From: Konateibacter massiliensis
GTDB taxonomy: Bacteria > Bacillota > Clostridia > Lachnospirales > Lachnospiraceae
NCBI RefSeq assembly: GCF_900184995.1
Contig: NZ_LT860099.1
Span: forward strand, 1,455,931 to 1,519,930
Direction of reading: 5' to 3'
Length of the DNA stretch: 64,000 nucleotides
Part shown: piece by piece, positions 32,169-41,380 of the stretch
Layout of the letters: each line of letters begins with the position of its first letter
How positions within the stretch are numbered: the stretch's first letter is position 1
Notes under the pieces: model-generated
Told to the model about the DNA's origin: nothing
The model's database searches: none
The model's input: only the letters and a program-made list of their open reading frames with translations
Made by a program: the position numbers and the translations under genes

Positions 32169-33758
32169 TTATAACATTAGCATTTTTACCTCTCCCTGCT
32201 CTCTTACAAATTGACAATGATCTCTCTCATCTCTGACATACAGGGCACAGTCGGAAATTGTCAGCTTCACATCGGCATATACTCTCTCCAATACTTTTAT
32301 TCTCGCATTGCTTGCCATCTCAAAGGTAGCGTTCATATCATCTATCTCTGCCTGGCTGTTATCCAACTGTTTTCGCAGCTCTTTGTATTCGTCTGATATC
32401 TGCTTAATATAGGCAGTCTGCTCTTTCGTCAGCCTTTGCCCCTGACTGACCTTTTTCATATAATTTGTGATAATCGGCTCTATCACATTTATTTTTTTCC
32501 TGGTTTCATCTATTTCCTTAAGCAAAGTCTGCTGTCTTTCCTTGAGTGCCGGATCAATACCAACCTCAACTTTTGTATCAGCCCCCATTGGAGAGCCTAT
32601 TGTGCGAGCTGTAACTCCCACAAGAGAAATTACGCTGCCGCCGGCAATAAAGCCTTTCTTGCCTTGAACGACAATCTCTCCTTTTGCAGATACCTTGCTG
32701 TGCAAAATGGATTCTGTCTGAACAAAGCCCTCTGCCTCCACATGAGCGCTTTCAATAAACTTTGTAATAACGTTGCCGCCTGCTTTTAAAATGCCATGGT
32801 GCCTTCCCTGAATACCACGCTCCACAACAATATTTCCGCCAGCTATCAACACAGCGCCTTCCACAACGCCATGTACTTGGATATTTCCCTTTGCAACAAT
32901 TTCAAAGCCGCTCAATACATTTCCTTTTACAATGACATCTCCCTCAAAAGAAATATTTCCCGTGGAGGTATCTACGTTTGCCACTTCATAGACATTCGAA
33001 ACAAACACCTTCCCCTCTACCAGTGAAGCATGTCCGTCCACCGTTGACGTGATGGTACATTTGTCTTCGGAAAGCTCTATATTTTTACCGAATCTCAATT
33101 TTAATTTATTATAATTAGGCTGCCTGATTATTTCGCCAAGCACATTTAGACCCGGCTTTCCCGGATCCTCTGGTGTCAGTGTCGCAAGTGCCTGTCCCTT
33201 ATGGATATGTCCGATATTGTCAAGACGGTGAAAATCAACCGTTCCATCTTGATTCATCTTAGGTTTAACCGTCAGGTTCGTGTTGAAATGATACGTTATG
33301 ACAGCATCCTGTCCCAATGTTACCGGTATCCCCTTTGCTACCACATAATTGCAGCAATATTGTTTTACCGCTAATATTTTCTCAATTACTTCCCGTTCAA
33401 CACCTACTTTAACGCCCTTCAATGTAAGTGTGCTGACAATTTCGTCATACTCCACATTTTTTCCCTTATCGGAAGGGGAATAAAAGCGAATAATCGCCTG
33501 CATTTTATCTTGGCTGATGCTGATTGCTATTTGTTCTGAAGTAGGAAGAAGTGCATCGTCATTTAACTTTATTGTCGTTTCTTCCTTTAAATCCTGGATT
33601 GCGGTGTTTACTTCTTTAATATCATATTCGTAAACTCTCACCATGTTTAAATACTCATTGATATCATTAATACTAATTGCTTTGCCGCCGTCTGTCGGCG
33701 GAATCAGTTTTAAATAGGTACCCTCTGTTTTACCTATTAATTGAAAATAACCATTCAT
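32169..33758 (-). CDS. fapA: FapA-family (DUF342) flagellar assembly protein A
   Basis: 529-residue DUF342 protein. The central part (about 150-360) is a right-handed beta-helix with repeated short Gly/Val-rich rungs (NISFEGDVIVKGNVLSGFEI, IQVHGVVEGA, INIVVERGI-like turns), as in FapA. A coiled coil follows at about 400-480. FapA-type proteins occur in flagellar and c-di-GMP-linked loci; in some species they affect polar flagellar assembly through FlhF localisation. This organism has flhF and flhG in the same operon. The exact role is not proven. AAGGGAGAAG precedes the ATG; it lies 22 bp after sigD. Confidence 0.85.
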   Translation of the reverse strand: MNGYFQLIGKTEGTYLKLIPPTDGGKAISINDINEYLNMVRVYEYDIKEVNTAIQDLKEETTIKLNDDALLPTSEQIAISISQDKMQAIIRFYSPSDKGKNVEYDEIVSTLTLKGVKVGVEREVIEKILAVKQYCCNYVVAKGIPVTLGQDAVITYHFNTNLTVKPKMNQDGTVDFHRLDNIGHIHKGQALATLTPEDPGKPGLNVLGEIIRQPNYNKLKLRFGKNIELSEDKCTITSTVDGHASLVEGKVFVSNVYEVANVDTSTGNISFEGDVIVKGNVLSGFEIVAKGNIQVHGVVEGAVLIAGGNIVVERGIQGRHHGILKAGGNVITKFIESAHVEAEGFVQTESILHSKVSAKGEIVVQGKKGFIAGGSVISLVGVTARTIGSPMGADTKVEVGIDPALKERQQTLLKEIDETRKKINVIEPIITNYMKKVSQGQRLTKEQTAYIKQISDEYKELRKQLDNSQAEIDDMNATFEMASNARIKVLERVYADVKLTISDCALYVRDERDHCQFVREQGEVKMLML

Positions 33759-33780
33759 GCTACTTCTCCCTTTTAATGTA

Positions 33781-34548
33781 CTAAATATCTGTTAGTATCT
33801 CAAAATATTTCCCCAATTTCACTTTCATCTTCTGTATTGCTTTCGTATGCAACTGTGATATCCTTGATTCTGACACTTCCAATATTCTGCTGATTTCCTT
33901 TAATGTCAGCTCTTCATAATAATACAACAAAACAACTTTCTTTTCCTTTTCCGTCAATTCCTCCAGTGCTTCTTTCAGCATTTGCTTTACTTCATCATTT
34001 TCAACCGTTTTTTCCGGCATCTCAAAGCTAGTTCTATCTTTATTTTCAAAGGAAGTTTCACTTCCCTGTTCCAAAAATTCATCCAGAGAAACCATGTTTG
34101 TAACTTTTGTTTTATTTCTCCAGTCATCTAATTCGTCCCCACTTATTCCGATGACCGCGGCAATTTCCTCATCCGTCGCTTCTCTGTTTGTCCGCTGCTC
34201 AATCTCCTGCATCGCCATTTCAATTTTTTTCTGCTTTTGTCTGACGGTACGCGGTATCCAATCCATCTTTCTTATTTGGTCCAAAATTGCTCCTCTGATG
34301 CGAAGACTGGCATATGTCTCAAATTTGACCATTTTAGCAGAATCAAATTTATCAATCGCATCAATCAAACCAAATATTCCATACCCCACCAAATCATCAT
34401 ATTCCACACAATGACCCAGGTACATGCTCAATCTTCCTGCCACTATTTTAACAAGCGGAGCGTATTCAATTATTATCTTTTCTCTAATTTCCGGCGCCTT
34501 GTCCTTTGCATAACTCTCCCATAGCTTTAATTTCCCTGCTTCGTCCAT
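33781..34548 (-). CDS. sigD: Flagellar sigma factor SigD/FliA/WhiG family
   Basis: Sigma-28-type factor that transcribes late flagellar and chemotaxis genes. 255 residues. Region 2: DDLVGYGIFGLIDAIDKFD, then FETYASLRIRGAILDQIRKMDW. Region 3: TNREATDEEIAAVIG. Region 4: LTEKEKKVVLLYYYEELTL and EISRILEVSESRISQLHTKA. Its inhibitor flgM is not in this window. It lies at the promoter-distal end of the operon, as in B. subtilis, and behind a putative terminator (34866-34899), so its level should depend on read-through. GGGAGG precedes the ATG. Confidence 0.95.
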   Translation of the reverse strand: MDEAGKLKLWESYAKDKAPEIREKIIIEYAPLVKIVAGRLSMYLGHCVEYDDLVGYGIFGLIDAIDKFDSAKMVKFETYASLRIRGAILDQIRKMDWIPRTVRQKQKKIEMAMQEIEQRTNREATDEEIAAVIGISGDELDDWRNKTKVTNMVSLDEFLEQGSETSFENKDRTSFEMPEKTVENDEVKQMLKEALEELTEKEKKVVLLYYYEELTLKEISRILEVSESRISQLHTKAIQKMKVKLGKYFEILTDI

Positions 34549-34573
34549 TTATACGCCTCCCAGTCACTATTCT

Positions 34574-34840
34574 CTATATATCTTGCTCCGGCTGCTCTTC
34601 CTTTTCCCCATCAGCTTCTTCCGTTGCCGTTTCTTCGCCTTCTTCCTCTTTTGGTTTCGGGAAACAAATTTTTATAATAACAGTACGCGCAATCAATCCG
34701 ATTATATAAAAAGAAACCAGCACAATTAAAAGTGCCGTCAGCGCATATATATTATCAAATCCCTTTACAAAAGAAATAACACAGGTAATCAGACCCGCAG
34801 TTAACATAATAATGATTGGTAATAATTTTATCCTCTTCAT
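34574..34840 (-). CDS. Two-transmembrane-helix protein, 88 residues, unknown function
   Basis: Two hydrophobic helices (about 5-24 and 30-54) followed by a strongly acidic, Glu-rich tail (about 63-88). With both helices spanning, the N-terminus and tail would be cytoplasmic. AAAGGTGG precedes the ATG. It lies directly after the putative terminator and directly before sigD, so it is the first gene of the distal segment. Not a recognised family; it could be a stator-, gate- or sigma-linked accessory protein, but nothing visible proves it. Confidence 0.65.
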   Translation of the reverse strand: MKRIKLLPIIIMLTAGLITCVISFVKGFDNIYALTALLIVLVSFYIIGLIARTVIIKICFPKPKEEEGEETATEEADGEKEEQPEQDI

Positions 34841-34865
34841 TTTACCACCTTTTCATAAAATACGG

Positions 34866-34899
34866 AAAAATAGAATCATCATTTATCAATGACATTCTA
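34866..34899 (-). terminator. Putative internal terminator before sigD segment
   Basis: Minus strand: TAGAAT-g-TCAT, 6-nt loop, ATGA-tg-ATTCTA, followed by TTTTTCC. Lies between cheD and the two-helix protein gene. Confidence 0.6.
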
Positions 34900-34940
34900 T
34901 CTTTCTACATTTTATATTCAGTTCCTTCAAATAGTATCCT

Positions 34941-35426
34941 TTATATCACTTTTCTCTCTTTTCCAACCGACTTAATAACAAACTCTCCCGTTTCTGTATA
35001 AAATTCTACGGTTCGTCCATAATTTAGTCCCGTATCTTCTGCCAATAGACGAATTCCCAATTCCTTCAGTTTCAGTTTCGATGCCTCTACATTTCTTGCA
35101 CCGATACGAACCATATCTGACTGACCGTTAAAAGCAAACATTTGGGCTCCCCCTGCTATTTTAGCAACCATTCTGTTCTTGCTAGCCCCCGACTTCGTCA
35201 TCAAATCAATTAAATCCGCAATTCCCGTATCAGCAAATTTTGCCCGGTTAGAATTGTTTCTGATTTGTGTACTGTCAGGCAGCATAACATGCGCCAATCC
35301 GCCGATTTTACTGGTCGGATCATAGAGTGCTATTCCCACGCAGGAGCCCAATCCCAACGTTGTAATTGCATTGGGATATGGGCATACCTTTAAGTCAGCC
35401 ATACCCACTTTAATCATTTCATCCAT
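34941..35426 (-). CDS. cheD: Chemoreceptor glutamine deamidase CheD
   Basis: 161 residues. Deamidates glutamines in chemoreceptors and binds CheC to tune its phosphatase activity. The catalytic triad region is visible: Cys in TLGLGSCVGI, His in GLAHVMLPDS, and Thr/Gly in the following loop; KIAGGAQMF is the other family block. It directly follows cheC, its partner. The N-terminus could begin at the ATG at 35426 or at an ATG three codons in; the ribosome site GGGTGG is somewhat distant. Confidence 0.95.
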   Translation of the reverse strand: MDEMIKVGMADLKVCPYPNAITTLGLGSCVGIALYDPTSKIGGLAHVMLPDSTQIRNNSNRAKFADTGIADLIDLMTKSGASKNRMVAKIAGGAQMFAFNGQSDMVRIGARNVEASKLKLKELGIRLLAEDTGLNYGRTVEFYTETGEFVIKSVGKERKVI

Positions 35427-35445
35427 ATGTATATTACCACCCGTA

Positions 35446-36060
35446 CTATAATCCTAATGAAGCGAGAATTTTATCGTATGATGCTAATTCAGGGATTAAT
35501 ATGAAATATCCGTTAATCAGAACTTCATCCCCAAACTGCGTTTCAATTAGCAGTGCCTTGTCTCCAAGCTTTCCAAATTCAATTGCCGGAACACTCAATA
35601 TTGCAGCCGCCATATCAATGCTCATATAAGGTATTGATGCCGCAATTGTCAGACTTGTCAATGTCGATAAGGAAGACAGATAAGCACCTGTAATGATGTT
35701 TCCGATTTCCTGTAATGCCGACAAATCCATATCATCAAATTCCCGTTCTTCATTCACAGGTCTTCCCATTAACTGATTTACAAGACAGGTTGCAGCGGTT
35801 TTCTCCACCATAAACATCATACTGCCTTCAATATCTCCTTCCAGCATCAAATAAATGCCGACTACAAGTTCTTCTTCATCACAAATAGACGGAGCCAGTT
35901 TATCAAAGCCTACCAAATCAACCTTTGGAACCTTCATATCAAGCTTCATATTAAGCAGCTGGGACAATGCTGTTGTTGCATTGCCCGCGCCTATATTACC
36001 CAATTCTTTTAATACATCATAATGAACCGAATCTATTTCATCCAAATTAATTTTTGACAT
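35446..36060 (-). CDS. cheC: CheY-P phosphatase CheC
   Basis: 204 residues. Both family active sites are intact: D-x3-E-x2-N as DVLKELGN near the N-terminus and S-x3-E-x2-N as SALQEIGN about 100 residues later. It removes phosphate from CheY-P and acts with CheD in adaptation. The start ATG at 36060 follows GGGTGG; a GTG four codons upstream overlaps that site. It is one of two such phosphatases here, the other being FliY. Confidence 0.94.
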   Translation of the reverse strand: MSKINLDEIDSVHYDVLKELGNIGAGNATTALSQLLNMKLDMKVPKVDLVGFDKLAPSICDEEELVVGIYLMLEGDIEGSMMFMVEKTAATCLVNQLMGRPVNEEREFDDMDLSALQEIGNIITGAYLSSLSTLTSLTIAASIPYMSIDMAAAILSVPAIEFGKLGDKALLIETQFGDEVLINGYFILIPELASYDKILASLGL

Positions 36061-36073
36061 TATGTTTACCACC

Positions 36074-36529
36074 CTACACTAATTCTTTTTCTGAGATTAC
36101 ACCATTGATATCCAACAGAGAAATTAATTCGCCGTCATGCTTGCCAATACCATTGATATAAGAAATTCTCTCGTCCTTGGAATCATATGCCATCTTCTCA
36201 ATCTCAGCATTTTCCAGAGTTACTACTTCTCTTACTTCGTCTACGATAATACCGATTAATGCCTGTTCCATTTTTAAAATAATAATACGGCTGCTATTAC
36301 TGAACTGGTCGTCCTCCAGCTGCATTTTTAATCTTATGCTCATAACCGGTACAATGACACCTCTTAAGTTGATAACACCTTTAAAATAATGCTGTGCCTT
36401 TGGCACTCTGATAATTTTCTGCATACGAACAATATTGTCAACATAACTGATATCAATTCCGTATTGCTCGTTTCCGATTTTTACAACAATATATTGAGTT
36501 GAACTAAATTCTACTTTATTTTCTTCCAC
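36074..36529 (-). CDS. cheW: Chemotaxis coupling protein CheW
   Basis: 151-residue adaptor that links receptors to CheA. SH3-like subdomains: YIVVKIGNEQYGIDISYVDNI, then VPKAQHYFKGVINLRGVIVPVM, typical of CheW. A GTG start at 36529 is proposed because AAGGAGGT lies seven bases upstream; the GTG at 36538 overlaps that site. It lies between cheA and cheC with gaps of about 13 bp. Confidence 0.95.
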   Translation of the reverse strand: MEENKVEFSSTQYIVVKIGNEQYGIDISYVDNIVRMQKIIRVPKAQHYFKGVINLRGVIVPVMSIRLKMQLEDDQFSNSSRIIILKMEQALIGIIVDEVREVVTLENAEIEKMAYDSKDERISYINGIGKHDGELISLLDINGVISEKELV

Positions 36530-36542
36530 TGTCGGCACCTCC

Positions 36543-38654
36543 TTATACTAATGTATTCACATCAAGAATCAATGCGATTTCGCCGTCACCAAGTATCGTT
36601 GCTCCGCTGATTACTTTATCAATGTTGATATATTTGCCCAGCGACTTAATAACGATTTCCTGCTGTCCCATCAGGTTATCAACCACAAGACCAGCCAGTC
36701 TATCGCCCTTCTTCACGATAACTACCGTTAAGTTTTCCGGCTCTTCTTCATTCTTCTCGATTCCAAGTACCTGATCCAAACGGATAAGCGGTATAACTGT
36801 CTCTCGAATATGTATCACTTCTTTTGCTTCAACATATTTTATGTCATGAATTGAAATATCTTCGATTGTCTGTATGCTTCCGAGTGCTATCGCATACTTC
36901 TCATCTCCAAGTTCAACCATAAGTGCCTGAATAATGGCAAGCGTCAACGGAAGTCTGATTGTCCATGTACTTCCTTCTCCGAGCTTACTCTTTACCTCAA
37001 CATCTCCGCCAAGAGCTTCAATCTTGGATTTTACAACGTCAAGCCCAACGCCTCGTCCCGATACGTCTGAGATAACCTTCGCTGTTGAGAAGCTTGGCAG
37101 GAATAGTAAGTCGATGATATCTTTATCATTCATGGACTCTGCCTGCTCCGGTGTGATTGTTCCTCTATCCAAAGCTTTTCTTCTGACAGCAGAAACATCA
37201 ATACCGTTACCGTCATCTCTAACTTCGATGATTACGTTATTTCCTTCCTGATATGCATCCAAGAAAATCGAGCCAACTGCCGGCTTTCCTCTCTCTTTTC
37301 TCACTTCCGCTGACTCAAGACCGTGGTCTGCAGAGTTACGAAGCAAATGCATAAGAGGATCACCGATTTCATCGATTACTGTTCTGTCAAGTTCTGTATC
37401 CTCACCTGACATATACAGTTCCATTTTCTTATTTAGTTTTTTATTTAAATCACGAATCATACGAGGGAAACGATTTACCACGCTCTCAATCGGCACCATT
37501 CGTGTTTTCATAACTGATTCATGGAGATTTGTCGTTACTCTCTCCAGATATTCAATCTGCTCATGGAAGCCTTGAGAACTCTCGCCCGCTTCACTGGAGC
37601 TTACAGATACCAATCCGTTTTTCGCAATAATCAGCTCACTCACCAGATTCATCAAAACATCCAGCTTCTCAATGTCCACTCGCACTGTACGGTTTACCAC
37701 AGGCTTCTGTGTTGACGAATTGCCGTTTGCCTTACCAGCTGACTGAGCCTTTGGTGCCTCTTTAGGAGCAGATACATTTCCGGAAGACTTTTCAGTTTCC
37801 TCTGTGTGCTCGTCCTGATTCTCATCATCATCTTTATCCATACCTAATATGCTTTCATAGGTAAATTCTTCACCAATTACTGTATCAATTTCAGATACAT
37901 TTTTTATAACAGCCTCTACGGTCTGATAAGACTCTTTGGAAATAATATACATACTAAAATGGAAGTCAAATCTTTCATCTTCAATATCCTGAACACTTGG
38001 GATGGATTTGATTGTCTCACCTACATCCTCAACGCCCTTAAACACAAGAAACGCTCTGGCCGCTTTCAATATACAGGTTTCCTGAATATACACCGTCATA
38101 CCATACACATGTAAGCCTTCTTCAAAAGCTTCACTGATTGCATGCTGTTCCTGTGGTTCCAGTTTGATATCCTTATAATGTGCTATAAATTTGGAAGACG
38201 TCTGCGCAGCCGAAGGCTCTGATACAGCTTGTTTGTTTTCAATCGGTGCTGCCTCAGCGGCTGCTCCGGTCTCTACACTTAAAATCGCATTCAGCTTTGT
38301 GATAATCGGCTCGTTATCGTTTGTTCCTTCTCCCGCTGTCTGCTGAATGGTCTCAAGATAGCCTTCCAAAGCATCCAAGCACTGGAACAACACATCAACC
38401 AATCCTGCGCTTACTCTCATTTTGCCGTTGCGGATTTCAGAGAATATATTCTCCATATCATGGGTCAGTCTCTGCATTCTCTTGTAACCCATTGTTCCTG
38501 CCATTCCCTTCAAGGAATGTGCCGCTCTGAATATTTCATTAATCACATCTTCATTGTCCGGTTCTTTTTCCAGAATCAATAACTGCTCATTTAAGCTTTG
38601 CAAATGCTCTTTTGTTTCATCGATAAAAATCTCTAAATATTGACTAACATCCAT
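36543..38654 (-). CDS. cheA: Chemotaxis histidine kinase CheA
   Basis: 703 residues, class II histidine kinase. P1 phosphotransfer domain with His46 in RAAHSLKGMAG. P2-like domain (about 160-270). An acidic/Ser-rich linker. P3 dimerisation with IEKLDVLMNLVSELIIAKN. P4 kinase with the N-box HLLRNSADHGLE, G1 VRDDGNGID and G2 GRGVGLDVV. P5 CheW-like domain at the end. All catalytic blocks are present. It phosphorylates the CheY and CheB encoded in the same operon. TAGGAGT precedes the ATG; it starts 1 bp after cheB ends. Confidence 0.98.
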   Translation of the reverse strand: MDVSQYLEIFIDETKEHLQSLNEQLLILEKEPDNEDVINEIFRAAHSLKGMAGTMGYKRMQRLTHDMENIFSEIRNGKMRVSAGLVDVLFQCLDALEGYLETIQQTAGEGTNDNEPIITKLNAILSVETGAAAEAAPIENKQAVSEPSAAQTSSKFIAHYKDIKLEPQEQHAISEAFEEGLHVYGMTVYIQETCILKAARAFLVFKGVEDVGETIKSIPSVQDIEDERFDFHFSMYIISKESYQTVEAVIKNVSEIDTVIGEEFTYESILGMDKDDDENQDEHTEETEKSSGNVSAPKEAPKAQSAGKANGNSSTQKPVVNRTVRVDIEKLDVLMNLVSELIIAKNGLVSVSSSEAGESSQGFHEQIEYLERVTTNLHESVMKTRMVPIESVVNRFPRMIRDLNKKLNKKMELYMSGEDTELDRTVIDEIGDPLMHLLRNSADHGLESAEVRKERGKPAVGSIFLDAYQEGNNVIIEVRDDGNGIDVSAVRRKALDRGTITPEQAESMNDKDIIDLLFLPSFSTAKVISDVSGRGVGLDVVKSKIEALGGDVEVKSKLGEGSTWTIRLPLTLAIIQALMVELGDEKYAIALGSIQTIEDISIHDIKYVEAKEVIHIRETVIPLIRLDQVLGIEKNEEEPENLTVVIVKKGDRLAGLVVDNLMGQQEIVIKSLGKYINIDKVISGATILGDGEIALILDVNTLV

Positions 38655-38655
38655 A

Positions 38656-39756
38656 TTATCGTACTCCTACATTCTTCGTTATGGTCTGCGAAACCTGGTT
38701 GAGAGGAACGACTTCATCCACCAATCCGGTTTCAGCAATGGTCTTAGGCATTCCATATACCACGCATGTCTTTTCATCTTGTGCAATTACATAGACCGGT
38801 TTACTGTTGCTTAACATTTTGATACCGCTTGTACCATCAGCTCCCATGCCCGTCAAAACAACACATACCACTTCATCATAAGAGGATTCCGCCAGCGATT
38901 CATACATCAAATTCGCACACGGTCTTAATCCGCCAATCGGTTCTTCTTTTGTAAGCTTTATCTTATGATTTACGCCGTCCCTTATCGCCTTCATATGAAA
39001 TCCACCGGGTGCAATATATACCCAGCCTTTTTCAATGATATCACCCTCGGCAGCTTCTTTTACTCTGATTCGACTCATCTCATCAAGGCGTTGTGCCAGT
39101 GAATTTGTAAAGCCCGCAGGCATATGCTGCACAAGCAATACGGCGGCATCTAAATCGGCAGGCAGTGCCGGTATGACGTACTGTAAAGACTTTGGTCCGC
39201 CTGTTGAGCATGCCAGGGCAACCACTTTATTGGTCGCTGTCTTAGGCTTTGGAATGCGTTTTATTTCCCGCTTTCCTTCTTTGACCGACTGTTCACTCAT
39301 CTTCTGAGAAAACAGCGTCCCTAGCGTATCTTCCGTCTTCCTCTCTGGCATCACATTTGCAGCTACCTCAATTGCAGACATCAGTCGGTCTTTAAAGTCA
39401 TTCCCTTTTGCTTCAATAAAGTTTTCCGGCTTTGTTACGAAATCAAAAGCACCCAGCTCCAAAGCAAGAATTGTCTCTTTTGCACCTTCTTTTGCCAAGG
39501 TACTCACCATGATAATCTTTGTCCTGATTTTGTACCTCTGCAACTGCTCAAGCAACTCTAACCCTGTCATTTTAGGCATATTAATGTCACATACAACCAC
39601 ATCATATTTTTTGTCCAACAACAATTCAAAAGCCTCTGCACCATTTTTTGCAGTGTCTGTAACTTTAAAATTATTATTTAAACCTATTATATCACATATA
39701 ATCCTTCTCATGAGTGCAGAGTCATCAACTACTAAAATATTTTTTTGCATATTCAT
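38656..39756 (-). CDS. cheB: Chemotaxis response regulator / receptor methylesterase CheB
   Basis: 366 residues. N-terminal receiver domain with acidic pair Asp11-Asp12 and phosphoacceptor Asp57 in VVCDINMP; a Lys/Arg-rich linker (about 165-180); C-terminal methylesterase domain with the catalytic Ser in ACSTGGPKSL, His in LLVQHMPAGF and Asp in LTGMGADGTSG. It removes methyl groups (and may deamidate) chemoreceptors. The ATG at 39756 overlaps the stop of the PilZ gene (ATGA). The matching methyltransferase cheR is not in the window. Confidence 0.97.
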   Translation of the reverse strand: MNMQKNILVVDDSALMRRIICDIIGLNNNFKVTDTAKNGAEAFELLLDKKYDVVVCDINMPKMTGLELLEQLQRYKIRTKIIMVSTLAKEGAKETILALELGAFDFVTKPENFIEAKGNDFKDRLMSAIEVAANVMPERKTEDTLGTLFSQKMSEQSVKEGKREIKRIPKPKTATNKVVALACSTGGPKSLQYVIPALPADLDAAVLLVQHMPAGFTNSLAQRLDEMSRIRVKEAAEGDIIEKGWVYIAPGGFHMKAIRDGVNHKIKLTKEEPIGGLRPCANLMYESLAESSYDEVVCVVLTGMGADGTSGIKMLSNSKPVYVIAQDEKTCVVYGMPKTIAETGLVDEVVPLNQVSQTITKNVGVR

Positions 39757-40484
39757 CAACTCTTTCTATTTTTTCGTACTTTTCGCTCTTCTTCAAAAAT
39801 ATATCGCACAATTTCTTCTTTTTCGTCGGTTCTCATGCTGATATATTTTGCTCTATTTTCATATTGTCCGCTTCGATTCAATATTTTATCCGAAGAAATG
39901 ACTTTTACCGTAGTCGAAAACTGTTTCATTATGTGTTTTACTATAATTGTAAATGTAATAATGGCATAGGATCCCTCTTCAAACCTTTCGCCTCCGGTAA
40001 ACCTTATCCCTCCGCCGCTGATATCCACGATAAAGCCTTCCTGCCATTCTAGTTTTTGTCCCCGCAGTTCTTCCATAATTTGTGGGTCTTCAATCTGGCA
40101 TTCCGTTTCATTTATCTTTGCATATTTCATATCAATGATGCAATTCAGGCGATAAAATTCTCTTCTTTGATTTTTTAGTATCGGCTGGCTCAACTCAAAT
40201 ATAACAGTAAAGAGATTGCCTTCCTTTTTTCTCTCAACAACCTTACCCTTAGACTGATAAAGTCCATTCTCTGTGTAGAAAAATATTTCCAAAGACACTT
40301 CTGTCGGAAGCAGCACAAGGTTTCCGCCTTCAATCGGCATTGCCAACTTAATTGTTTTTTCATCAATTTCATCAATTATTTTACTTTTGTAGGTTCTATA
40401 TTCTTTTTCTGTCGTATCCGTAATCTGTCTGTTTTTTACAATTCTCAATTCAACTTTATTTCCGATACTAATTATATCTGACAT
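39756..40484 (-). CDS. PilZ-domain c-di-GMP-binding flagellar brake protein (YcgR-like)
   Basis: 242 residues: an N-terminal YcgR_2-like beta domain (1-about 105) and a PilZ domain (about 108-230). c-di-GMP ligands are visible: the RxxxR motif in QRREFYRL and the D-x-S-x-x-G motif as DISGGGIRF. YcgR-type proteins slow the flagellar motor when c-di-GMP is high. Start ATG at 40484 follows TAGGAGTG; a GTG three codons upstream overlaps this. Its place between flhG and cheB links c-di-GMP input to the chemotaxis operon. Confidence 0.9.
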   Translation of the reverse strand: MSDIISIGNKVELRIVKNRQITDTTEKEYRTYKSKIIDEIDEKTIKLAMPIEGGNLVLLPTEVSLEIFFYTENGLYQSKGKVVERKKEGNLFTVIFELSQPILKNQRREFYRLNCIIDMKYAKINETECQIEDPQIMEELRGQKLEWQEGFIVDISGGGIRFTGGERFEEGSYAIITFTIIVKHIMKQFSTTVKVISSDKILNRSGQYENRAKYISMRTDEKEEIVRYIFEEERKVRKNRKS

Positions 40485-40495
40485 AACAACCACTC

Positions 40496-41377
40496 CTATC
40501 TGGATAATCTGGATTTAAGTAGTTCATTAAACATACCGGCAATTCCTTTTTTGCTTTTTGGTTCCATAATATCATTCACCATCAATCTCGCAAGTTCCTC
40601 ATATGCCTTGGAAGCCTTCGAATTTGGATGCAACAATGAAACCGGTTTCTGCTTAATAATTGCCTTTTGAACATTTTCATCCTGCGGCACAACGCCAAGC
40701 AGACTTATGTTCAGGTTTAAAAATTTTTTCACTACTGCATTTAACTTGCTATAACTAGTTATTCCTTCTTGATAGGAACTAGCCCTATTTGACAATACCT
40801 TAATTTTCGTTTCGTCAGGATGAAATCTAGGATTATTATTTAAAACCTTTAGCAGAGCGTAGGCATCTGTCATGGATGTAGGTTCCGGTGTAATAACAAG
40901 AAATACCTCCCTGCTCACCAAAATAAACTCCAATACCGCATCAGAAATACCTGCTCCTGTATCGATAATAATATAGTCTGCAAGTCCATCAAGCTCTGCC
41001 AGGTTATGAACCAGCATATCAATCTGCCTTCGATTTAAATTAGCAAGCTTGCTTATTCCCGACCCTCCCGATACAAATCCAACGTCCTCAGGTCCCAGTG
41101 TAATAATTTCCTTTATGTTTTTCCCTTTGAAAATCAAATCCTCCAAATTATATTTTGGAATACTGCCAAACATAACTTCAACATTGGCCAATCCAAAATC
41201 TGCATCAAATATAATAACCCGCTTACCAAGCCGCCTCAACTGAACCGCCAGATTAACAGAAGAATTACTTTTTCCTACACCGCCCTTCCCACTCGTTACG
41301 GTTATAACTCTTGCTGACTGGTCCATTCTCTGACTCGACAATTTAATAATATTTCTTAGCTGCTGGGCTTGGTCCAT
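40496..41377 (-). CDS. flhG: Flagellar number regulator FlhG (MinD-like ATPase)
   Basis: 293 residues. ParA/MinD-type ATPase with deviant Walker A SGKGGVGKSN (signature lysine), DADFGLANVEVMF and IIDTGAGIS. The N-terminal extension QAQQLRNIIKLS matches the DQAxxLR motif that stimulates FlhF GTPase. A C-terminal amphipathic helix probably contacts the membrane. It controls flagellar number and placement with FlhF. It follows flhF by 3 bp. Confidence 0.94.
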   Translation of the reverse strand: MDQAQQLRNIIKLSSQRMDQSARVITVTSGKGGVGKSNSSVNLAVQLRRLGKRVIIFDADFGLANVEVMFGSIPKYNLEDLIFKGKNIKEIITLGPEDVGFVSGGSGISKLANLNRRQIDMLVHNLAELDGLADYIIIDTGAGISDAVLEFILVSREVFLVITPEPTSMTDAYALLKVLNNNPRFHPDETKIKVLSNRASSYQEGITSYSKLNAVVKKFLNLNISLLGVVPQDENVQKAIIKQKPVSLLHPNSKASKAYEELARLMVNDIMEPKSKKGIAGMFNELLKSRLSR

Positions 41378-41380
41378 ATT

